Assembly: GCA_011391855.1 (NCBI GenBank)
Contig: JAABPT010000162.1
Span: 1-5,066 of the forward strand
Length of the DNA stretch: 5,066 nt
Reading direction: 5' to 3'
From: Burkholderiales bacterium
GTDB lineage: Bacteria > Pseudomonadota > Gammaproteobacteria > Burkholderiales > Burkholderiaceae_C
The position numbers and the translations under genes were made by a program. Every line of letters begins with the position of its first letter. The first letter of the stretch is position 1. Positions 1 to 4,567 of the stretch are shown here, in pieces. The notes under the pieces were generated by a model, which did not search any database, was not told where the DNA came from, and saw only the letters and a list, made by a program, of their open reading frames with translations.

Positions 1-744
1 GGTGAAGAAGGTGGCTTCCAGCGCATACAGCTCGTGCGCCACGTTGTTCTGGCGGTGGAAGTCGCTGTCGTCGAAGACCTTGCTGAAGATCTCTTCCGTG
101 AGGATGTGCTGGATCAGCATCTCGCGCACGTCGGCTGCGGTCAGGGCCGGGTTGATGGCCTCCTGCGCATGGGCCAGGAATTTCTCGGCGGCCGCGGCGA
201 AGGCCGGGTTGCCCGCCTGTTCGCGCGCGATCATGCCGCGCAGTGCCTCCAGCACCGCCGGCAGGTCGGTCTTGAACTGCGCCACGGCCTTGCGGAAGTC
301 GGCGATCTCGGCGCGTTCGAAGGCGAAGAACAGCTTGAGCAGCTTTTCGAGCTGCAGCACGTCGTCCACCGCGCAGCGCATCACTTCCTGCCGGTGCTGG
401 ATGAGCACGGCTTGCGTGCTGTCCTCGAAGACGATGTTGTCCTGCGGATAGCCGCGCTTGAATTTGAAGGCGATCTCTTCGTCGAGGTCGTCCTTGGCGT
501 CCTTGGCTTCCCAGTAGCCGAAGGGCACGCGCAGTTCGTGCAGCAGCGCGCCGTCGACGAAGCGCGTGTCTTTGGTGGCGCTTTCGAGCTTGTATTCGGG
601 GATGAAGACCAGGTCGTGCTGCCGGCCCCAGCCCTTGAGCAGGTCCTTGAAGGCCTCGCGAACCACGCTTTCGCGGTGTGTTCCGCCCACCTTTTTCAAC
701 ACGTCGAGCTGGGCCAGGTATTGGTGGATCAGGACTTGGCTCAT
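1..744 (-). CDS. Type ISP / IIG-like restriction-modification enzyme, N-terminal part (cut by window edge)
   Basis: This is an open minus-strand frame of 248 codons that starts with ATG at 744 and runs off the left edge without a stop. It starts MSQVLIHQYL, preceded by AGGGAG 9 bases upstream. An N-terminal helical segment (about 1-40, with GGTHRESVVREAF) leads into a PD-(D/E)xK nuclease core. Asp64 lies in RFVDGALL, and Glu79 and Lys81 lie in GYWEAKD, giving D-x14-E-x-K. The next stretch, KRGYPQDNIVFEDS (97-109), is typical of large single-polypeptide enzymes that join a nuclease to an N6-adenine methyltransferase and sometimes a helicase. The helical segment at about 130-245 (including REMLIQHILTEEIFSKVF) matches the linker before the methylase domain in such proteins. 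Its expected role is cutting unmodified incoming DNA while methylating the host's own sites. The methylase motifs and any helicase lie outside the window, so the exact subtype is inferred. It is transcribed divergently from the isomerase gene. Confidence 0.82.
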   Translation of the reverse strand, partial: MSQVLIHQYLAQLDVLKKVGGTHRESVVREAFKDLLKGWGRQHDLVFIPEYKLESATKDTRFVDGALLHELRVPFGYWEAKDAKDDLDEEIAFKFKRGYPQDNIVFEDSTQAVLIQHRQEVMRCAVDDVLQLEKLLKLFFAFERAEIADFRKAVAQFKTDLPAVLEALRGMIAREQAGNPAFAAAAEKFLAHAQEAINPALTAADVREMLIQHILTEEIFSKVFDDSDFHRQNNVAHELYALEATFFT

Positions 745-819
745 CTGCTGGGGCTCCCTGCGGCCATTTCACCATGCGCCGGCTAGACTGCGCCGACCCC
801 GCACCCGGAGCACGCGCCC
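745..819. promoter_or_regulatory. Short divergent intergenic region between the restriction-modification and isomerase genes
   Basis: These 75 bases must hold the proximal promoters of both divergent genes, unless transcription starts further away. On the plus strand TAGACT (784-789) matches the -10 consensus at four of six positions and would start transcription near 796, leaving a leader of about 24 bases. I see no convincing -35 box for it. No clear -10/-35 pair is visible for the minus-strand gene. Confidence 0.3.
754..759 (-). promoter_or_regulatory. Ribosome binding site of the restriction-modification gene
   Basis: Read on the minus strand this is AGGGAG, 9 bases before the ATG at 744. 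It supports that start for a gene whose other end is outside the window. Confidence 0.6.
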
Positions 820-1422
820 ATGACCACCATCGACTATTACCTCGCCCCGCAGTCCCCCTGGACCTACCTCGGCCACGAGCGTTTCGCGCGCATCGCCGCG
901 GCGGCGGGCGCAGCGATCCGTGTGCTGCCCATGGACCTGGGCAAGGTCTTCCCGGTGTCGGGCGGCCTGCCGCTGGGCCAGCGCGCGCCGCAGCGCCAGG
1001 CCTACCGGCTGGTGGAGCTGGCACGTTTTCGTGACGCGCTGGGCCTGCCCTTGAATGTGAAGCCGAAGTTCTTTCCGGTGCCGGGCGACCCCGCGGCACG
1101 GCTCATCGTGGCCGTCGACCGAGCCGACGGCGCCGGTGCCGCCATGCAGCTCACCGGCCGTGTGCTGGCGGCCGTGTGGGCACAGGAGCGCGACGTGGCC
1201 AGCGCCGCGACGCTGGCCGAACTGCTGGCCGAATGCGGCCTGCCGGCCGAGCGGCTGGCCGACTCGGGCACGCCCGAAGTGCAGGCGCAGTACGAGCGCA
1301 ATACGCAGCAGGCGATCGACGCCGGCGTCTTCGGCTCGCCCAGCTATGTGATCGAAGGCGAGATCTTCTGGGGCCAGGACCGGCTGGACTTCGTGCAGCG
1401 GCGGCTCGCGCAGCGCGCCTGA
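820..1422 (+). CDS. 2-hydroxychromene-2-carboxylate isomerase family protein (DsbA/kappa-GST fold)
   Basis: This is a complete 200-residue protein of the usual family length. Enzymes of this family use glutathione to isomerise 2-hydroxychromene-2-carboxylate to trans-o-hydroxybenzylidenepyruvate in naphthalene-type degradation. They have a thioredoxin/DsbA fold related to kappa-class glutathione transferases. The N-terminal strand IDYYLAPQSPWTYLGHERF carries Ser12 where DsbA has its first active-site Cys; this serine is the expected glutathione-activating residue. KPKFFPVPGD (81-90) is the family's inserted helical-domain loop. GVFGSPSYVIEGEIFWGQDR (169-188) holds the cis-proline (Pro174) and the family-typical C-terminal strand. 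The ATG at 820 has GGAG (807-810) 9 bases upstream. No aromatic-degradation genes are adjacent, so the real substrate may differ and the pathway assignment is inferred only from the family. There is no signal peptide, so it is expected to be cytoplasmic. Confidence 0.88.
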   Translation: MTTIDYYLAPQSPWTYLGHERFARIAAAAGAAIRVLPMDLGKVFPVSGGLPLGQRAPQRQAYRLVELARFRDALGLPLNVKPKFFPVPGDPAARLIVAVDRADGAGAAMQLTGRVLAAVWAQERDVASAATLAELLAECGLPAERLADSGTPEVQAQYERNTQQAIDAGVFGSPSYVIEGEIFWGQDRLDFVQRRLAQRA

Positions 1423-1429
1423 AACGAAA

Positions 1430-1455
1430 GCGGGGCCCGGTCACCCGGGCCCCGC
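1430..1455. terminator. Perfect GC-rich hairpin between convergent genes, probable shared terminator
   Basis: An 11-base stem (1430-1440 pairing with 1445-1455) encloses a four-base TCAC loop. It starts 7 bases after the isomerase stop codon and 22 bases beyond the SWIB stop codon. Read on the minus strand the hairpin is followed by CTTTCGTTTC, an interrupted T tract, so it resembles an intrinsic terminator best for the SWIB gene. On the plus strand only AAAGCTT follows, so termination of the isomerase transcript would be less efficient or would depend on other factors. Confidence 0.75.
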
Positions 1456-1477
1456 AAAGCTTGTGGAACTCAGCCGC

Positions 1478-1864
1478 TCACTTGAGGTGCTTGCTGATTT
1501 CCTTGGTCATGCCGAACATGCTGATCGGGCTCACCCCGACGACGGCCTTGAGCTTGGCGTCGGCGTTGATCATGGTGCGCTTGATCTTGTCCTGCAGATC
1601 GTTCTTCTTGATGTACTCCCACACCTTCTTGGTGACCTCGGTACGCGGCATCGGCTTGTCGCCGATGATCGCGGCGAGCGCGGCGCTCGGGGTCATGGCC
1701 TTCATGAAGGCGGCGCTGGGGGCCCGCTTCTTCGCCGGGGCCGTGGCCTTCTTCGCTGCAGGTGCCTTCTTGGCAGGAGCCGCCTTCTTCGCCGGGGCGG
1801 CTTTCTTGGCCGGCGCCTTCTTCGCCGTGACCTTCTTCGCGGGAGCTTTCTTCGCAGTTGCCAT
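1478..1864 (-). CDS. SWIB/MDM2-domain protein with histone H1-like lysine-rich tail
   Basis: This is a complete 128-residue protein in two parts. Residues 1-47 are a low-complexity tail of Ala, Lys and Pro with eight AKK motifs (at 4, 9, 14, 19, 25, 31, 37 and 44), like the C-terminal tails of eukaryotic histone H1 and bacterial H1-like proteins. Residues about 55-128 form a SWIB domain: TPSAALAAIIGDKPMPRTEV, then KKVWEYIKKNDLQDK and a C-terminal FGMTKEISKHL. SWIB domains occur in eukaryotic chromatin remodelling complexes and, in bacteria, in chlamydiae and many beta-proteobacteria. The tail should bind DNA non-specifically, so a nucleoid-associated or chromatin-like role is likely, but the molecular function in bacteria is not established. 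The ATG at 1864 has an excellent AAGGAG 9 bases upstream, suggesting high expression, and the gene ends at the strong hairpin at 1430-1455. It appears to be monocistronic. Confidence 0.9.
   Translation of the reverse strand: MATAKKAPAKKVTAKKAPAKKAAPAKKAAPAKKAPAAKKATAPAKKRAPSAAFMKAMTPSAALAAIIGDKPMPRTEVTKKVWEYIKKNDLQDKIKRTMINADAKLKAVVGVSPISMFGMTKEISKHLK
1724..1855 (-). repeat. In-gene degenerate (A/P)AKKA-coding repeat
   Basis: This stretch encodes residues 4-47 of the SWIB protein as imperfect 5- to 7-residue units centred on AKK. On the plus strand the repeat appears as recurring TTCTTCGCC or TTCTTGGC blocks. Unit length varies (5, 5, 5, 6, 6, 6 and 7 residues between successive AKK motifs). 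Such tails commonly change length between strains through slippage or recombination; that is a general expectation, not something this sequence shows. Confidence 0.75.
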
Positions 1865-2040
1865 GTGTAGGTTCTCCTTCAGTGGTTGAGAGAGTGCCGA
1901 CCTGTGCGCAAGCCTTATTCCGTGGTTCGGGGCTTGTCTTTACTTGAAATCGGCTACCCGGGATGGTAATGCCAGGCTATCGCGCTGAGAAGCGGTTTTC
2001 CCAGGTAAAAGACGCTTCCGCGCCACGTTATGCTGTCCCC
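1865..2040. promoter_or_regulatory. Divergent intergenic region between the SWIB and holin-like genes
   Basis: These 176 bases separate two divergent genes and must hold promoters for both. For the minus strand, a weak candidate is AAGACA (1935-1940) with AATAAG (1914-1919), but the 15-base spacing is short. For the plus strand, TTGAAA (1944-1949) is a good -35 but has no good partner at the right distance, and TATGCT (2029-2034) is a possible -10 lying just before the ATG at 2041. An inverted repeat, CAAGCC (1909-1914) and GGCTTG (1931-1936), has arm centres 22 bases apart and overlaps the candidate minus-strand promoter. All of these assignments are weak and made by eye. Confidence 0.35.
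1874..1879 (-). promoter_or_regulatory. Strong ribosome binding site of the SWIB gene
   Basis: The minus strand reads AAGGAG followed by 9 bases and the ATG at 1864. It fixes the start and fits an abundantly translated DNA-binding protein. Confidence 0.7.
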
Positions 2041-2400
2041 ATGAAGATCATCGTGCGTTGGTTGCTGCTCGCCGCGGCGTTGCTGCTGGTGGCCAACCTG
2101 TATTCGGGTGTTTCGGTGGACAGCTTCGGCGCGGCCCTGATCGCGGCTCTGGTGCTGGGTCTGTTCAATACGCTGGTGCGTCCGCTGCTGGTCTTGTTGA
2201 CGCTGCCGGTGACGCTGTTGACGCTGGGCTTGTTCCTCTTCGTCATCAATGCGCTCATGTTCTGGGCAGCGGCCTCGGTGCTCTCCAGCTTTCACGTCGC
2301 CAGCTTCACCGCGGCACTCGTCGGCTCGCTGCTGTACAGCCTGTGCGGCATGGTCATCGACGTGGCGGTGGAGCGGCTGTTCAATTCGAACACCGTCTGA
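2041..2400 (+). CDS. Phage holin family 4_2 (PF04020-type) small membrane protein
   Basis: This is a very hydrophobic 119-residue protein. Probable membrane helices lie at about 3-20, 29-44, 50-79 and 88-110. The family signature is clear: N-terminal MKIIVRWLLLAAALLLVA, then NTLVRPLLVLLTLPVTLLTL (43-62), then GLFLFVINAL (63-72). Despite the name, most chromosomal members are not linked to prophages and their function is unknown; no lysin, portal or other phage gene is visible here. The frame stays open upstream to an ATG at 1963, which would add 26 mostly polar residues. I chose 2041 because family members normally start directly with the M-K-x-I/L-x-R-W helix. Neither start has a recognisable Shine-Dalgarno sequence. 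The gene ends 7 bases before the stop of convergent pbpC. Confidence 0.85.
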   Translation: MKIIVRWLLLAAALLLVANLYSGVSVDSFGAALIAALVLGLFNTLVRPLLVLLTLPVTLLTLGLFLFVINALMFWAAASVLSSFHVASFTAALVGSLLYSLCGMVIDVAVERLFNSNTV

Positions 2401-2407
2401 CCGCGGT

Positions 2408-4567
2408 TCAGCCGCCCGGTGCGCTCCGCGGCGGCGGGGCGGCCCGCACTTCGAACACCACGCGGTCAACCCCATTGGCGTCGCCCGCGCCGGCACCGTG
2501 CCGTTCCAGCACGTGGCGGCCGGGTAACGGCCGCCAGTGCACGACGCGGCCGTGGCCGACGACGCGGCCATTCACCCGCCACTGACCCGGCGCGCCGGCA
2601 AAGGCCAGGCGTTGCGCGGCGGGCGGAATGTCGGGGTCGAGCAGCACCACGCTGCCGTCGCGCGGGGTGGTGATGCCGAAGGCCTGCGCGCGCGCGGCCC
2701 CTGTGGCGCTGCCGGCCCGGGGCTCGGTGCCGGCCAGATACCACTCGCCGCGCTGCGTCACCAGTCCGGGCGGCAGGGCTGGCGGCGGTGAGTGCGCGCG
2801 CGCGTGCAGGTGCGCCACCACCTCGCGCCACACTGGCGCGGCGCCGCTGACGCCGCTCACGCCGTGCATCGGCGCGCCGCCGGCATTGCCCACCCACACG
2901 CCCACGGTGTAGCGGCTGGTGAAGCCGACACACCAGTTGTCGCGCAGGTCCTTGCTGGTGCCGGTCTTCACCGCCGCCCAGCCGCGCGTGACCAGCGGGC
3001 TGTCCAGGCCGAAGCCCACCGCACGCGCCGCCGGGTCGGCCAGGATGTCGGCCACGACCCAGGCCGTGGCGGCGTCGAAAACACGGCGCGGCGGACTCTC
3101 GGCCGCGCCGGCCTGCCAGCGCACGGGGCTCCAAAGGCCGCCTTGCGCCAGCATCCGGTAGGCGTTGGTCAGGTCCAGCAGCGAGACTTCGGCGCTGCCC
3201 AGCGCGAGCGCGTGGCCGTGGTAACCGGCGCTTTCGCTGGGGCGCAGGCCGGCCTGCGCGAACGTGGCGAACATCGCGTCGGGCCCCAGCATCGCGCCCA
3301 CGCGCACCGCCGGCACGTTCAGGCTGCTGGCCAGCGCCGTGCGCACGCTGACCGCGCCCTTGAAGCCGCCGTCGTAGTTCTGCGGCTGGTACAGCGCCGC
3401 GCCGGCGGCCAGCTGCAGCGGGGCGTCGTCCAGCACGCTGGTGGCGGTGAGCAGGCGCTGCTGCAGCGCCAGCGCATAGACGAAGGGCTTGACGGTGGAA
3501 CCGGGCTGCCGGCGCGCGAGCACGGCGTCGACCGCGGGCGCATTCGAAGCCGACCCCGAAGAGCCCACCCAGGCCAGCACCTCGCCGCTGGCGTTGTCGA
3601 GCACGATCACGGCGCCGTCTTCCACCTCGCGGCCGCGCAGTTCGGCGATCTGGCGGCTCAGCGCGTGCAGCGCCACGCGCTGCACGCCGGCGTCGAGCGT
3701 GCTGCGCAGTGGTTCGCCGGCAGACTGCCGCTGCGTGGCCGGCCGGCCAGGGGGTTCCTGTCGCTGTTGCCGCTCCGGCGCCGGCTGCACCATCAGCCGC
3801 GCCAAGTGCGGCGCCGGCGCCTCGCCCTGGGCCTGCAGCAGTGCCCCCGGCCGCCGGGCCAAGGCCTGCGCCAGCGTGATGCCGAGCCCCGCGCAACCCA
3901 GCTGCTGCTGGCGCAGCACCTCGCAGGCGCGGCGTTCCAGCTGCGGCGCGGCGGCGTTGGGGCCGCGCACCATGCTGGCCAGCAACGCCGCCTCCACGGC
4001 ATCCAGCCCGCTGGCGTGCTTGCCGAAGAGCACGTTGCTGGCGGCGGCCACACCCACCAGTTCGCCTCGCAGCGGCACGCGGTTGAGGTAGGCCTCCAGG
4101 ATCTGCGTCTTGCTCCAGCCGCTTTCAAGCTGCCGGGCGCGGTGCATCTGCGTCAGCTTCTGGCCCACGCTGCGGCCGCCGGCGGGGCGGGCCAGGTCGT
4201 CGTTCAGCAGGCCGGCGAGCTGCATCGTCAGCGTGGAAGCGCCGCGCGTGCGTGAATCCCAGGCCGTGGTCCAGGCGCCGGCCGCCAGCGCGCGCCAGTC
4301 CACACCGCCGTGGGCCCAAAAGCGGCGGTCCTCGCTGAGCACGATGGCGTCGCGCAAGGCCGGCGAGATGTCGGTCAGCGTGACCCAGGGCCCGCGGCGC
4401 ACGGTGTCGTCCACGCGCACGGTCTGCAGCACGGCGCCGTGGCGGTCCAGCAGCGGCAGGTCGGAAGGCGCGTGGGCGGCGCGCACGGTGTCGAAGTCCG
4501 GCACGGCCGTGGCGGGTGTGGCCGCCAGCAGCAGCAACGCGAACGCGCCCCCGGCCAGGGGTCTCAC
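2408..4567 (-). CDS. pbpC: Penicillin-binding protein 1C, bifunctional peptidoglycan glycosyltransferase/transpeptidase
   Basis: This is a complete 719-residue class A PBP-like enzyme that would polymerise lipid II and cross-link peptidoglycan on the periplasmic face of the inner membrane. The N-terminus is a hydrophobic segment (about 3-21). The GT51 domain shows SEDRRFWAHGG (78-88, catalytic Glu79), GASTLTMQ (109-116), QKLTQMHRARQLE (136-148) and SKTQILEAYLNR (152-163). A Gln/Pro/Arg-rich linker (about 262-285) precedes the transpeptidase, which has QPGSTVKPF (354-362, nucleophile Ser357, Lys360), SLN (415-417) and KTGTS (534-538). The C-terminal part (about 625-708) is a BiPBP_C domain, diagnostic of PBP1C rather than 1A or 1B. 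The GTG start at 4567 overlaps the TGA of the upstream alpha-2-macroglobulin gene as GTGA. GGAGG sits 7 bases upstream. An in-frame ATG at 4714 would overlap that gene by 150 bases and add an Arg/Ala/Gly-rich, non-family sequence, so I rejected it. The E. coli homologue binds some beta-lactams poorly and is not essential. Confidence 0.93.
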   Translation of the reverse strand: MRPLAGGAFALLLLAATPATAVPDFDTVRAAHAPSDLPLLDRHGAVLQTVRVDDTVRRGPWVTLTDISPALRDAIVLSEDRRFWAHGGVDWRALAAGAWTTAWDSRTRGASTLTMQLAGLLNDDLARPAGGRSVGQKLTQMHRARQLESGWSKTQILEAYLNRVPLRGELVGVAAASNVLFGKHASGLDAVEAALLASMVRGPNAAAPQLERRACEVLRQQQLGCAGLGITLAQALARRPGALLQAQGEAPAPHLARLMVQPAPERQQRQEPPGRPATQRQSAGEPLRSTLDAGVQRVALHALSRQIAELRGREVEDGAVIVLDNASGEVLAWVGSSGSASNAPAVDAVLARRQPGSTVKPFVYALALQQRLLTATSVLDDAPLQLAAGAALYQPQNYDGGFKGAVSVRTALASSLNVPAVRVGAMLGPDAMFATFAQAGLRPSESAGYHGHALALGSAEVSLLDLTNAYRMLAQGGLWSPVRWQAGAAESPPRRVFDAATAWVVADILADPAARAVGFGLDSPLVTRGWAAVKTGTSKDLRDNWCVGFTSRYTVGVWVGNAGGAPMHGVSGVSGAAPVWREVVAHLHARAHSPPPALPPGLVTQRGEWYLAGTEPRAGSATGAARAQAFGITTPRDGSVVLLDPDIPPAAQRLAFAGAPGQWRVNGRVVGHGRVVHWRPLPGRHVLERHGAGAGDANGVDRVVFEVRAAPPPRSAPGG

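Noticed and set aside
34..786. Plus-strand open frame of 250 codons antisense to the restriction gene
   Set aside because: The opposite strand has a coherent nuclease-family protein with a start and ribosome binding site. This frame matches nothing and overlaps the divergent promoter region.
1724..1855. Repeated blocks resembling a tandem array or CRISPR
   Set aside because: The units are 15-21 bases, imperfect, without unique spacers, and are explained by the AKK-rich protein tail.
1176..1889. Plus-strand frame of 237 codons spanning the isomerase 3' end and antisense to the SWIB gene
   Set aside because: It is Arg/Ala-rich over the isomerase and becomes artificially hydrophobic opposite the lysine-rich tail, where AAG codons read as CTT or TTC. 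It is a shadow.
1963..2040. N-terminal extension of the holin-like protein from the ATG at 1963
   Set aside because: The 26 extra residues are polar and not typical of the family, and that ATG also lacks a ribosome binding site.
2401..2450. Possible terminator hairpin after the holin-like gene (CCGCGG repeats)
   Set aside because: The GC-rich palindromes lie inside the pbpC coding end, form no consistent long stem and have no T tract.
1954..2571. Minus-strand frame of 205 codons opposite the holin-like gene
   Set aside because: Its product is Gln/Arg/His-rich low complexity with no family resemblance. It overlaps the pbpC 3' end and is opposed by a clear PF04020 protein.
2792..4255. Plus-strand open frame of 487 codons antisense to pbpC
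   Set aside because: It is a shadow of high-GC codon bias. Its product is His/Arg/Gln/Ala-rich with no recognisable domain, while the opposite strand encodes an intact PBP1C.
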